Positions 44,841 to 53,252 of a stretch of DNA of 64,000 nucleotides are shown piece after piece (the first letter of the stretch is position 1; each line of letters begins with the position of its first letter). This DNA is from JBAZLV01 sp964586075. Lineage in GTDB: Bacteria; Nitrospirota; UBA9217. The DNA is taken from positions 23,975 to 87,974 of the forward strand of contig CAZPGZ010000012.1 of NCBI GenBank assembly GCA_964586075.1, given 5' to 3'. Below the pieces are notes generated by a model. It ran no database searches. It was not told the DNA's origin and worked only from the letters and a program-made list of their open reading frames with translations. The position numbers and the translations under genes are program-made.

Positions 44841-46049
44841 ATGTCAAACACGCTATTTGAGCAAATACAAATTAATGCAAATGCGCTTTTCTCCGCGACT
44901 GGCGGCACAGAAGCACAATCCTATCTCAGCTCCCTTTCGCAGTCAGCATTGTCAAACGGCACCACGCTCTACCAAAAGGGCAACTATGCCGCAGCTGCCA
45001 AGGAATTTCAAAGGGCCATCAGTTTAGATCCTTCCAAAGACAACGCCGTCAAGGCGTACAAATTATTAGCAACGACGTATATCGCTGCTGGAAAAAACGA
45101 CGATGCGATCAAGGCCTATAAATCATCCATAAAAACGGACCCGTCAAATGATGAAACATACGTAAGTCTCGGGAATCTCTACTATAACAAAGGTGATTAT
45201 ACAAATGCGTTGAAACAGTACAAAACCGCGGCGCAAATCAGCCCGACTTCATCTGCAAATGCCTACAGCCTTGCCCAGGGCTACCTTGCGGTGGGTGACT
45301 ACAAAAACGCAGAGACCCAGTTTCAAAAAGTCATTCGTTTATCTCCCAAAGAATACTCTGGGTATTATGGCTTGGGACAGACGTACAGCAAAGAAGGTAA
45401 ATCAGAGGCAGCAGTCACGCAGTTTCAGAAAGTCATCAAGCTTAAACCGACTTTTTACAATGCCTATGTAGACCTCGGCTCGGCCTATGCCGATCTGGGC
45501 AAAACAGACCTCGCAAACCAGCAATTAGCGGTATTGAAAAAACAGTCGTCAAGCATGGCAACCACGCTCAGCGCGTACATTACAAAAGTCAGTAAACCAA
45601 AATTTCTTGCGGCCTATTCCACAGGAGGTTTCCAACCCGGGCTCGGCCCCGGTACGGAGGTCTCCAGCCTGGATTCGAATCTTGCGACTCCGAACTCCTC
45701 AACGCTGTTCAGCATGAACTTCTTTTTCAACAAAGCAATGGATGTCAGTTCGCTCGTAAACCCGCTGAATTGGAGCATCTCCAAAGCGACCTATGGTTCC
45801 ACGGGTGGTGCGTATAATTGGGGTCTGGCCTCAAGCACCGATGTCCCCATTTCACCTTTGCCTGTCAGCGTGCAATATGATTCGAAAACATCCATGGTTA
45901 CGGTCTCCTTTAAAATCACTCAAAATGCCGATGGTAATGGCACCATTGATCCTTCACACCTGCAATTCAAGTTTCTGGGAAAGGATATTTACGGCAACTC
46001 AATGGATACCTCAGCAGACCAGTACAGCGGCATCTCATTGTTTACCTGA
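44841..46049 (+). CDS. TPR-repeat protein with C-terminal Ig-like domain, no signal peptide
   Basis: A 402-residue protein. After about 40 polar residues come six or so canonical tetratricopeptide repeats (for example YNKGDYTNALKQYKTAAQISP and AVGDYKNAETQFQKVIRLSP, about 40-235). A beta-rich C-terminal domain (about 265-402) has NFFFNKAMDVSSLVNPLNWSIS, similar to the Big_5 / SbsA Ig-like fold common in surface proteins. No Sec or Tat signal is visible, yet such C-terminal domains usually act outside the cell. The gene is divergent from the VWA operon. Function is unknown. Confidence 0.82.
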   Translation: MSNTLFEQIQINANALFSATGGTEAQSYLSSLSQSALSNGTTLYQKGNYAAAAKEFQRAISLDPSKDNAVKAYKLLATTYIAAGKNDDAIKAYKSSIKTDPSNDETYVSLGNLYYNKGDYTNALKQYKTAAQISPTSSANAYSLAQGYLAVGDYKNAETQFQKVIRLSPKEYSGYYGLGQTYSKEGKSEAAVTQFQKVIKLKPTFYNAYVDLGSAYADLGKTDLANQQLAVLKKQSSSMATTLSAYITKVSKPKFLAAYSTGGFQPGLGPGTEVSSLDSNLATPNSSTLFSMNFFFNKAMDVSSLVNPLNWSISKATYGSTGGAYNWGLASSTDVPISPLPVSVQYDSKTSMVTVSFKITQNADGNGTIDPSHLQFKFLGKDIYGNSMDTSADQYSGISLFT

Positions 46050-46090
46050 TGCGGATTCAACAGGAGCAAGAAATTCCCGCCCGAGAGCAT

Positions 46091-46130
46091 GTACCGAGTA
46101 AAATATTATAACGGTACCAAACAAATTTTT
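46091..46130 (+). terminator. Possible terminator after the TPR gene
   Basis: GTACCG and CGGTAC form a 6-base stem with an AT-rich 15-base loop, and a run of eight T lies eight bases later. The distance to the T-run makes it a weak candidate. Confidence 0.35.
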
Positions 46131-46133
46131 TTT

Positions 46134-46163
46134 CTTGCTTTTTCAAAAAAAAATTAGTATATT
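46134..46163 (+). promoter_or_regulatory. Sigma-70-type promoter of the receiver module
   Basis: TTGCTT, a 17-base A-rich spacer, then TATATT. The -10 box matches five of six bases. Transcription would begin near 46165-46170 and give a leader of about 130 bases before the receiver gene. Confidence 0.45.
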
Positions 46164-46192
46164 AACCACGTTAATTTGCTACACACAGAAAA

Positions 46193-46288
46193 TCATGTGC
46201 AGCATTCGGCTAGCCAAATCTAAAGCGGTCGTGTGCCAGGCCAGCTAGGAAACAACACCCTGACGATACGAACAGAAACTGCATGTGA
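46193..46288 (+). ncRNA. Candidate structured 5' leader (cis-regulatory RNA)
   Basis: Bases 46193-46202 can pair with 46279-46288 over 10 positions (eight Watson-Crick, two G-U), enclosing 76 bases. Within them CTAGC and GCTAG can form an inner stem, and GTCGT can pair with ACGAT further along. The 3' arm of the closing stem ends inside GAAAGG, the ribosome site of the receiver gene, so folding could mask it. No known riboswitch family was recognised. This is a hand fold without energy calculation. Confidence 0.35.
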
Positions 46289-46300
46289 AAGGTCTTACCC

Positions 46301-46669
46301 ATGGCAAAAATACTGGTAGCGGAAAACAGCAACGCCGAACTCAAAGTAATCGTGGATATATTCAAGGAAACAAGCCACGAAATTATCACAGCGGCGGATG
46401 GCGATGAAGCCGCACGAAAAGCCCGTACGGAGTCGGTGGACATCGTGATCCTGGACACGCACCTTCCCCAGAAAAACGGCTTTCAGGTCTGCCGGGAACT
46501 CCGCAGCGACAAGCAGATAGGCGATGTCCCCATTATTATGGTCTGTTCCGAGGACCAGAAAAGCGACCAGGCTTGGGGGCTGAAACAAGGGGCCTCCGAA
46601 TATCTGCTGAAACCATTTACGCCCCTCGACTTGCTGCTTGCTATCAAGAAGTATCTGAAAAAGAACTAA
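46301..46669 (+). CDS. Stand-alone receiver protein (PilH/CheY-like)
   Basis: A 122-residue receiver with phospho-acceptor Asp52 (ILDTHLPQKNG) and the conserved Lys in YLLKPFTP. The usual two acids of the metal pocket read Glu8-Asn9 (LVAENSN), so one acidic residue is missing, which may weaken metal-dependent phosphorylation. AAAGG precedes the ATG. It is the first gene of a module with a PATAN-like protein and a dCache-HAMP sensor. No kinase is adjacent. Confidence 0.88.
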   Translation: MAKILVAENSNAELKVIVDIFKETSHEIITAADGDEAARKARTESVDIVILDTHLPQKNGFQVCRELRSDKQIGDVPIIMVCSEDQKSDQAWGLKQGASEYLLKPFTPLDLLLAIKKYLKKN

Positions 46670-46866
46670 TGGGGATTTTTGCAACTGCGGCCCTGGATTA
46701 TATTGAACTGAACGTTATACCGACACGACACATCATAAAACATCTCAGAAAACCGCTGCTGGCATCGGGACACCCTGGAGCTTTTGTATCTCCGACAGAA
46801 CGCTTGTAACGCTTAAATTGATAGTAAAAATGACTTATTTATACTTTGCTGAAAGGAGCGGGTGGA

Positions 46867-47448
46867 TTGGAGATGACATTATCAGAAGTTGTTGCAGACA
46901 TCAGTCAAAACAAGAAAACCGGAATATTGTCAATTGCCATCAGGGGTGACGCTAAAAATCTGTTCAAGGTCTTTTTCAAAGAGGGGACCATTTATCACCT
47001 TACCTGCGGCAATCAAAAGGATTCCGAATGTCTGAATTATTATGACACCTTTGATTTTTCATCTTGTTCTTTTTTGGCCAACGCAAAATCCGATGTGCCC
47101 CATGCCGTAGGCCTTCCGGCAACTCCGGAGATTGTAAAACTATTCCAAAGCAAGAACATTCCCATTGAAATCATACACCCTGACGGGAAGTCTGCTTCAA
47201 CCGGCGGGGTTGATGCCATTGCTCCCGCAGACTATGAAAGAATCAAGGAAGAATTAAAAGTCGCTCTTATCAAACAAATCGGCCCGGCCGGTGGAAAAAT
47301 ATTAACAAAAATAATCAGCGAAAAATGGCGGGTTCTATCCCCGGCAAAAGAAGACCTGCAAAGACTGGTTGCTCTTTTAAAAAATGAAATAGAAGATGAC
47401 GCAAACAAAGATCAATTTACTCAGGATGCGGAACGAATACTCTCATAA
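46867..47448 (+). CDS. PATAN/DUF4388-like protein, unknown function
   Basis: A 193-residue soluble protein. The N-terminal half (ISQNKKTGILSIAIRG, VFFKEGTIYHLTCG) has the pattern of the PATAN/DUF4388 domain found in PatA-type regulators and in proteins tied to twitching, gliding and c-di-GMP signalling. The C-terminal half is helical (LKVALIKQIGPAGGKILTKI) and resembles a helical domain often seen next to receivers. AAAGGAG lies 8 bases before a TTG at 46867 and 14 bases before the ATG at 46873; either may be used. Family assignment is tentative. Confidence 0.72.
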   Translation: MEMTLSEVVADISQNKKTGILSIAIRGDAKNLFKVFFKEGTIYHLTCGNQKDSECLNYYDTFDFSSCSFLANAKSDVPHAVGLPATPEIVKLFQSKNIPIEIIHPDGKSASTGGVDAIAPADYERIKEELKVALIKQIGPAGGKILTKIISEKWRVLSPAKEDLQRLVALLKNEIEDDANKDQFTQDAERILS

Positions 47449-47488
47449 ATGAAACGCATTCTTCCGGAATACATTTAAGGAGGGAACC

Positions 47489-48622
47489 ATGAACTTGAAT
47501 CTAGGCATAAAATCCAAGACGCTTCTGCCGCTCTTGGCGATCCTGCTGATTGCAATGACCGGTCTGGCGGTCTACAACTATTTTTCGCAGGTTGCTCTAT
47601 TAAACAAAGAAGCGGAAGATACTCTCAGGAGCACTCTCAATTCAACTCAAAATATGATCAATGAACGTTCAAAGCAATATGAACAGATGTCGATTCTGCT
47701 GGCGGAAATGCCGATGATCTCTGATACGTTTGCCCGGGGTGACAGAAACAGGCTCATTACCGAGCTGCAACCAGCGTATGAAAACCTCAAAAAGAATTTT
47801 CAGCTTAACCGTCTCCATTTTTACAAACCCTCTGCCACGTCATTTTTGAGACTACACGATATTCCCAAATTCGGTGACGATGAATCGGCGTACCGGCATG
47901 CGATTGTATATGTGAATACAAAGCTGGCAAGCACCCGGGGTGTGGAAATCGGGGCGCGCGGACTGGCCCTGCGAGGCATCCAGCCCGTATACTCCAAAGG
48001 CCACCATGTAGGGGCGGTAGAATTCGGCGGCGAACTAGCCCCGACAATCGACGAAGCAAAAAGTGTTTTCCGAATCGAAGCAGGGCTTTTGCTCTCGAAA
48101 GACGCTATGCTTCAGGTCCTTCCGGACTGGCAGCAGCAAGATGCCACGTTGGTCGCGAACCACCTGTTTTTCTACTCCACAAGCCCTCAACTCACTCAAG
48201 GGCTGATAAAACCCGCCCTGTTCAAGACAAAGGCAAGTGCTGATGGCATGATTACCAATACCGGATCCCATGCAGGAAGGACGTATTATATAGCCATGGG
48301 TCCTCTTGCTGATTTTTCGGGAAAGCAGATAGGATATCTTTATATTTTCAAGGACCAGACGGAACTGCTGGCAAAAATCCGCAGGGTTCTTTTTATCAAC
48401 ATCGCCGTATACTTCTCCATTCTTCTTCTTATTTCTTTTGCAATTGACTATAGCTTGAAGAAAACCGTTATCAATCCGGTACTTAGCCTCACAAAAGTTG
48501 CGGACGAGATATCCATGGGAAAACTGTCGGAAAAAGTAGAAGTATCTACAAATGACGAAATTTCAACACTGGCGAAAGCCATCGATCGTATGAGAGTCAG
48601 CATGAAGAAGTTGCTTGAATAA
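47489..48622 (+). CDS. dCache-HAMP sensor without output domain
   Basis: A 377-residue membrane protein: membrane segment (about 12-30), a large periplasmic region of the dCache_3 type (LRLHDIPKFGDDES, then RGVEIGARGLALRGIQPVY and GAVEFGG), a second membrane segment (about 300-323) and a HAMP domain, ending a few residues after it (MRVSMKKLLE). A chemoreceptor or kinase output is absent. TAAGGAGGG lies before the ATG. A clean terminator follows, so this is the true 3' end and not a truncation by the window. It probably signals to a partner through its HAMP helices. Confidence 0.86.
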   Translation: MNLNLGIKSKTLLPLLAILLIAMTGLAVYNYFSQVALLNKEAEDTLRSTLNSTQNMINERSKQYEQMSILLAEMPMISDTFARGDRNRLITELQPAYENLKKNFQLNRLHFYKPSATSFLRLHDIPKFGDDESAYRHAIVYVNTKLASTRGVEIGARGLALRGIQPVYSKGHHVGAVEFGGELAPTIDEAKSVFRIEAGLLLSKDAMLQVLPDWQQQDATLVANHLFFYSTSPQLTQGLIKPALFKTKASADGMITNTGSHAGRTYYIAMGPLADFSGKQIGYLYIFKDQTELLAKIRRVLFINIAVYFSILLLISFAIDYSLKKTVINPVLSLTKVADEISMGKLSEKVEVSTNDEISTLAKAIDRMRVSMKKLLE

Positions 48623-48656
48623 CGCATAGCCCGCGCATTTGATACTCGTAACAATA

Positions 48657-48692
48657 AAGCCCCTGGCACACAGTGCCAGGGGCTTATTTTTT
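48657..48692 (+). terminator. Strong rho-independent terminator (possibly two-way)
   Basis: AAGCCCCTGGCAC and its exact complement form a 13-base stem with a three-base loop (ACA), followed on the plus strand by ATTTTTT. It ends the receiver module. On the minus strand the tail is CTTTATTGTT, so it may also stop transcripts of the small gene at 48717-48881. Confidence 0.9.
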
Positions 48693-48716
48693 GAACCTTA
48701 ACCAACGATTGCTATG

Positions 48717-48881
48717 CTATTTCTCGACGACGTACTTCTCCGGCCGGGATAAAACCGCCGTCTTGCTTGCGGATTCGGTCATCCGGGAAAACGACTCATA
48801 GCCCAGAAATTCCGCTTCTTCTTCCGGCGTTTTTTTTCGATGAAGTAGCAAGTTTATGATAGAACAGATAAATTGTTTCAT
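48717..48881 (-). CDS. Small hypothetical protein (54 residues)
   Basis: A possible 54-residue soluble protein from an ATG at 48881. It has a short hydrophobic start (FICSIINLLL) and then a charged tail (RKKTPEEEAEFLGYESFSRM). A longer frame reaches 49076 but overlaps the next gene and looks random. A weak purine stretch (GGGGGC) lies upstream. No family is recognised. It lies between the terminator and an exported small protein. Confidence 0.45.
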   Translation of the reverse strand: MKQFICSIINLLLHRKKTPEEEAEFLGYESFSRMTESASKTAVLSRPEKYVVEK

Positions 48882-48969
48882 ACTGAAGCCCCCTTCGGCA
48901 GGAGCCAAGGGATTCCATGTCGCAGGGATTAAAATACCCAACTTTAGCCTTAGCCATTCTTTAAAAAAA

Positions 48970-49515
48970 TCATTTGAGCCGGAAACTGATAACAATCGGG
49001 ATACCGTTAAATGACCGGCCCCGTATAGGAGGACCTTCTGTATTCCACCCCTGATAAACCCGCCTGTTGTCTTCAATATTCAGCCGTTCTGAAGCGAGGA
49101 CAGAGTCAATAAAAATCTGTTTCCAGGGATCACGCAGCGTATCGGCAATCAAATAAGACAACCCTACCCCGATAATGCCGAACAGAGCCATGCTGCTTCT
49201 GCTCGGTCTTGAACCGAACAGAGGGTTCAGTTCTCGATATTTTTCAGATCCGTAAAACATGGCGACACTCTGCACATAGTCTATAACAGCAAAAGATGCC
49301 AGAGCGGCCACTTCCTGTTTAACTATTTTTTCTCTTGTTATATCATACCGTTGTGTTGAAAGCTCCTTGAAATTATTTCTTTCAACTGACACAGTATATG
49401 GCAGAACTGTCAGTTCGCCTGCAACAGTCCTTTCTGCTGCCGACATAATGCGTGGAGGGGAAAAAACCACTGTCAGCAAAAAAACTACTAGCCCCGTTTT
49501 TCGTAATACTTTCAT
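48970..49515 (-). CDS. Exported small protein, unknown function
   Basis: A 181-residue protein with a signal peptide (about 1-26, ending IMSAAE). The middle shows FAVIDYVQSVAMFYGSEKYRELNPLFG followed by a hydrophobic helix (SMALFGIIGVGLSYLIADTL). This Asp...Glu-x-Asn-Pro spacing recalls DUF5658-like membrane proteins, but the match is loose. The C terminus ends in ISFRLK, a beta-like end. GGAG lies 11 bases before the ATG. Its role is unknown. Confidence 0.65.
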   Translation of the reverse strand: MKVLRKTGLVVFLLTVVFSPPRIMSAAERTVAGELTVLPYTVSVERNNFKELSTQRYDITREKIVKQEVAALASFAVIDYVQSVAMFYGSEKYRELNPLFGSRPSRSSMALFGIIGVGLSYLIADTLRDPWKQIFIDSVLASERLNIEDNRRVYQGWNTEGPPIRGRSFNGIPIVISFRLK

Positions 49516-49829
49516 GGCATTCTTTATCTCCAGTCAATACCGACCCTGCGCACAACTCGCGCAAAGCTTTATCGTATGCCTCTCAGTTTTACTTGTCGGC
49601 ATTTCGCAGTCAGTTCTTTAGGTGATTTAGATTTATATTTAAAAGTTATGCTGCAGGAAAAAAAAGGAGGAAAGTAGGATTGTTATTGCCATGAAGGACA
49701 TTCAAAAAAGTTATTTAAAAACAGGTGACAAGAAGACTCATTTCAGTATTTTTGACGTGTCCCATTGCCATACTGCTGCCGTTTTACAAAATGCCGATTG
49801 CAGCGGTACATTGCAGACTAGGGAAACTA
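49516..49829. other. Gap without a convincing gene
   Basis: This 314-base stretch separates the exported small protein from the lipid-transport operon. An AAAGGAGG-like run at about 49666-49674 has no start codon at the right distance. A 42-codon plus-strand frame from 49692 lacks a ribosome site and is not called. No hairpin with T-run was found. Confidence 0.6.
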
Positions 49830-50468
49830 CTATGGTCTGTCAGAGGCAGCACTTTGCGTTTTGATGACTTCCGCAATTTCACGGGAAAATGCTTCTACTG
49901 TCCTGCTCATAGCAGCAACCAATTCATTGTACTCTGCGCTCAAGAGCGGTTCTGCAACAACGGATCTGCGGATCAGAATCGCTCTCTTTCCCGCATCGCT
50001 CAGTGTCCAGGCGGATTCCAAACAGGCGCGCTCACGAGGAGTGGCGTCAAATCTCATCACGTCAACCGTAAGGCGGTATGTTATTGATGCATTGCCATGC
50101 ATACCCGGTACCCAACGAACAACGGTAAAACGTTCGGACGGCAGCAGAGAAGAAAGATTTTCAATAACAGCATGAGAGAGAATGCTTTCCAAAGAGCCGG
50201 CCCAACGATGAAACTCATGTACCGTAAGCTCATTCTGCCCCGAACGGGTCACGATCTCCGGTTTGTCCAGATAGTCCGGAATGAGGACGGGACCGACGGC
50301 GACAATGATATCGGCAGAGGCTGAGGCAGTCTGCATCGCCGCCGGCGCTTCTTTCAGAACGTTCAGTGTATAAAATCGGGACGGGGATGAACTGGCGCAT
50401 GCGGACAGCAGTGCGATAAGAACCGTTACAAGGAGCAACGCACATCGATCTGTAAAAATCCGTTTCAT
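49830..50468 (-). CDS. ABC-type lipid transport auxiliary lipoprotein (PqiC-like)
   Basis: A 212-residue lipoprotein. The signal peptide ends in a lipobox (LLSAC, Cys about 24). The mature part shows FYTLNVLKEAP, VGPVLIPDYLDKPEIVTRSGQNEL and FHRWAGSLE, the pattern of the PqiC/YmbA family that helps MlaD/PqiB-type tunnels span the periplasm. GGGAG precedes the ATG at 50468, and the mlaD stop lies one base upstream. It takes the place that mlaC would have in an Mla operon; no mlaC is seen here. Confidence 0.88.
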   Translation of the reverse strand: MKRIFTDRCALLLVTVLIALLSACASSSPSRFYTLNVLKEAPAAMQTASASADIIVAVGPVLIPDYLDKPEIVTRSGQNELTVHEFHRWAGSLESILSHAVIENLSSLLPSERFTVVRWVPGMHGNASITYRLTVDVMRFDATPRERACLESAWTLSDAGKRAILIRRSVVAEPLLSAEYNELVAAMSRTVEAFSREIAEVIKTQSAASDRP

Positions 50469-50469
50469 T

Positions 50470-51264
50470 TTATTCTCCCTTTGCCGATGGTTTGCCTTTG
50501 ATGATGGATTCAGGATGGCGCTCCAAATAGTCTGCCAAAGAGCGGAGTGAACGGGACATCCGCGAAACATCTTCAAGGGTCTTGTTCGTCTGGGGACCAA
50601 GGCCGTCATACTGCGCAAGGATCCTGTCGGCATTCTTGAGCAAACGATCCAGAGAATCCATACTCGCATGCAGTTTTGGAGAATTTGCGATTTTTTCAAT
50701 GCCGTCAAGTGTGGCGTTTAATTTGTCAAGAATTTCCTTCAATGGAAGCGATCCGAGCCGTCTGGTCAAATCCTGCAGGTCCGTCGGAATCGTCGGAATT
50801 TCCGGATAGGTTCCATCCTCGGCGCCTACAAGCCTGATCGGCTTTTCCGGCCAGAAATCAAGATAAACCATAAGCTGACCCGTCACAAAACTCTGAATTT
50901 GAAGCTGAGCCCGCAACCCTTTTTCGATCAACGGTTGAATGTATTCGTCTCTGCCTTTTGGCAAGGTACTATTGATCACCTTGATTGTTGCGGGATCTAT
51001 TTCTATATAGATGGGAATGAAAACAGACAGGTCCTTCGCATCAAGCTGCAGAGCAATGTCCGTCACCTGTCCGACTTTAACCCCTTCGAACATGACGGGG
51101 GCACCTACCTGGAGCCCTTTGACCGATCCTTCGAAAAACAGGACGAATTTAGTTGTGTGCTTGAAAAACCTTCCCGAACCAAACGCCAGGACAGCCGCAA
51201 TAACGAGTACGATGGCTATCAAAACAAAAATACCGATGAGCGTTTTATTTGCCTGTTTCCCCAT
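50470..51264 (-). CDS. MCE-domain lipid-binding protein (MlaD-like)
   Basis: A 264-residue protein with one N-terminal membrane segment (about 8-28), an MCE domain (about 38-115, with GSVKGLQVGAPVMFEGVKVGQVTDI) and a helical C-terminal tail (about 150-240) that may form a tunnel or barrel. MlaD hexamers take phospholipids from or to the inner-membrane ABC transporter. GGAGG precedes the ATG at 51264. It lies 26 bases after the ATPase gene. Confidence 0.92.
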   Translation of the reverse strand: MGKQANKTLIGIFVLIAIVLVIAAVLAFGSGRFFKHTTKFVLFFEGSVKGLQVGAPVMFEGVKVGQVTDIALQLDAKDLSVFIPIYIEIDPATIKVINSTLPKGRDEYIQPLIEKGLRAQLQIQSFVTGQLMVYLDFWPEKPIRLVGAEDGTYPEIPTIPTDLQDLTRRLGSLPLKEILDKLNATLDGIEKIANSPKLHASMDSLDRLLKNADRILAQYDGLGPQTNKTLEDVSRMSRSLRSLADYLERHPESIIKGKPSAKGE

Positions 51265-51290
51265 TGTTCTTCCCCTCCACCCTCTCTGTT

Positions 51291-52058
51291 TCACCCTTTC
51301 CGCATGCCCGTTCCCCGCGTGAGGAAATTGATTACTTTGGGGTCCCTGGATTCAGTCAGAAGCTGTTTCGGGTCCCCCGCTGCAATCATGGTTTTTGCGT
51401 CAGCATCAAGCAAAATGGAGTTGTTTCCAACCTCAAAAATGCTGGCTAATTCATGGGTGACAATGACTATCGTTGCACCAAGACTCTCGCGGAGCTCAAG
51501 GATAAGTTTGTCGAGCAGATGCGCATTGATCGGGTCAAGCCCTGAGGACGGTTCGTCAAAAAACAATATTTCCGGGTCCAGTGCAATCGCGCGCGCGAGA
51601 CCGGCGCGCTTTCTCATACCGCCGCTGATCTCCGAGGGATACAGATCCTCGCACCCTTTCAGTCCGACAAGTGAAAGCTTCAAAGAAACGAGTTCCCTTA
51701 TTTGCTCCGGGCTCAGATCCGTGTACAGTTGGAGCGGGAGGGCGATGTTTTCTCCGACCGTCATGGAACTCCAGAGCGCCCCGCTCTGATAGAGAATGCC
51801 GAAGGATTTCATGATGCGTTCCTGCTCGTGATGCTCGACATCCCAAAAGCTTATGTCACGATACCGGACGGTTCCGTGCGCGGGACGTTTCAGCCCTATG
51901 AGATGCCTCAGCAGCGTGCTTTTTCCGCTGCCGCTTCCTCCCATGATGATAAAAATATCACCCTGATTTACGGTAAAGGTAAGACCGCTTTGGATCAGGA
52001 TTTCTCCATACGACAAGGTAAGGTCCTGAACAATAATATGCGGTTCTTTTTTCTCCAT
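51291..52058 (-). CDS. Lipid ABC transporter ATP-binding protein (MlaF-like)
   Basis: A 255-residue ATPase with Walker A (GGSGSGKST), signature motif (ISGGMRKRAGLARA), Walker B (ILFFDEPSSGLDP) and switch His (VTHE). The ISGGM form of the signature is typical of MlaF/Ttg2A-type lipid transporters. It pairs with the STAS-MlaE permease encoded 63 bases upstream. Confidence 0.95.
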   Translation of the reverse strand: MEKKEPHIIVQDLTLSYGEILIQSGLTFTVNQGDIFIIMGGSGSGKSTLLRHLIGLKRPAHGTVRYRDISFWDVEHHEQERIMKSFGILYQSGALWSSMTVGENIALPLQLYTDLSPEQIRELVSLKLSLVGLKGCEDLYPSEISGGMRKRAGLARAIALDPEILFFDEPSSGLDPINAHLLDKLILELRESLGATIVIVTHELASIFEVGNNSILLDADAKTMIAAGDPKQLLTESRDPKVINFLTRGTGMRKG

Positions 52059-52121
52059 CTCTGCTCTCGCTGCCGCCGAAAACGACCCGGGAATGCTTTT
52101 AAAAGCAAAAATATACTTAGA

Positions 52122-53252
52122 TTAAATATGCAACACGTTACAGATAAATGTTATGATTGCCGTTGCCACCACAATGCCGACAATGCTCGTGACCACCGCG
52201 GAGGTTGTCGCTTCACCGACCGCGGACGCGCTCCTGCCGCACTGCATCCCCCGGAGGCAGCTCGCAAGCGCTACAAGAACACCGAACACCGCAGCAGTAA
52301 ACAACCCTATCCAGACATCCTTCAGATGCACGGCCTCCCGCGTCTTGTTGAAATACTCCATAAAGTTGAGATCAAGCATCGTTACTCCCACAAAGAGCCC
52401 CCCCAGAATGCCCATAAGGTCCGCATAAAGGCTCAGGAGCGGCATCATAAGCGAAAGTGCAAGCATGCGGGGCAGCACCAGAAACTCAGTGGGAGAAATA
52501 CCGAGAGTCCGCAATGCATCAATTTCTTCATTCACCTGCATGGTGCCGAGCTGTGCCGCAAAAGACGCTCCGGTACGGCCAGCCATGATAATGCCCGTCA
52601 TGACCGCAGCAAGAGCACGGACCATGCCGATGCCCACAAGACTCGCAACGTAAATCTGAGCGCCAAAAATTTTCAGTTGGATTGCGCCGATAAAGGCAAG
52701 AATAAGACCGACGAGAAAGCTTATGAGGGAAACAATGGGAAGAGCCTGTGCGCCGCATTCCTCCATAGTAAGGAACAGATCCGTTTTGCGGAATCTTGCC
52801 TTGCCGGTTAGAAACCTCCACACAGCCAGGCAGGTTTCTCCAATAAACGTCGTGATCGCGGAATGCGCCCGGCCGAAGGAAACCGCGGCATCTCCCAATT
52901 GCTCAAGAATGGAGGCTTTTGCATCTTCATCTCTATCGTTTTTCCATTCAGGAGCCGCGGATGCAAGCGAGAGAAGACGCTGTGCACCCGGCGGAAGTCC
53001 CTCGCTGTTCACTGTTATATTGTTTGCGGTACAGAAATCCGTTATCTTGACCAGAAATGTTAAAAGACTGCTGTCCCAACCAGTCAGTTCTTTTGAGTCA
53101 AACACCACTTTGTTTATGTGAGAGGATCCCTGCACAACATCGTTCACTTCTCCGGCAGCAGGGATGATGGCGTGGTTTCTTTTCCATTCTCCGCTTAAAT
53201 GGATTTGCAGGACATCATCAGTGGCATATGTTACACGTACCTGAGGTTGCAT
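52122..53252 (-). CDS. Lipid ABC transporter permease with fused STAS domain (MlaB-MlaE-like)
   Basis: A 376-residue protein. The first 110 residues form a STAS-like domain (VFDSKELTGWDSSLLTFLVKI), the counterpart of MlaB. The rest is the MlaE permease with about five membrane segments and PIVSLISFLVGLILAFIGAIQL, MAGRTGASFAAQLGTMQVNEEIDAL. In E. coli the two parts are separate genes. The start at 53252 has only a weak GGGG before it. It is the first gene of the four-gene operon. Confidence 0.92.
   Translation of the reverse strand: MQPQVRVTYATDDVLQIHLSGEWKRNHAIIPAAGEVNDVVQGSSHINKVVFDSKELTGWDSSLLTFLVKITDFCTANNITVNSEGLPPGAQRLLSLASAAPEWKNDRDEDAKASILEQLGDAAVSFGRAHSAITTFIGETCLAVWRFLTGKARFRKTDLFLTMEECGAQALPIVSLISFLVGLILAFIGAIQLKIFGAQIYVASLVGIGMVRALAAVMTGIIMAGRTGASFAAQLGTMQVNEEIDALRTLGISPTEFLVLPRMLALSLMMPLLSLYADLMGILGGLFVGVTMLDLNFMEYFNKTREAVHLKDVWIGLFTAAVFGVLVALASCLRGMQCGRSASAVGEATTSAVVTSIVGIVVATAIITFICNVLHI

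Noticed and set aside
46193..46288. c-di-GMP-I (GEMM) riboswitch before the receiver gene
   Set aside because: The conserved GEMM core with the CACAGGGCAAACC-like segment and GNRA loop is absent; only a general structured-leader call is kept.
46210..46458. An 82-codon minus-strand frame over the leader and receiver gene
   Set aside because: It is antisense to a clear receiver domain and has no ribosome site or family pattern.
49692..49820. A 42-codon plus-strand frame after a purine-rich stretch
   Set aside because: The AGGAGG is about 20 bases from the ATG and the product shows no pattern or relatives that I recognise.
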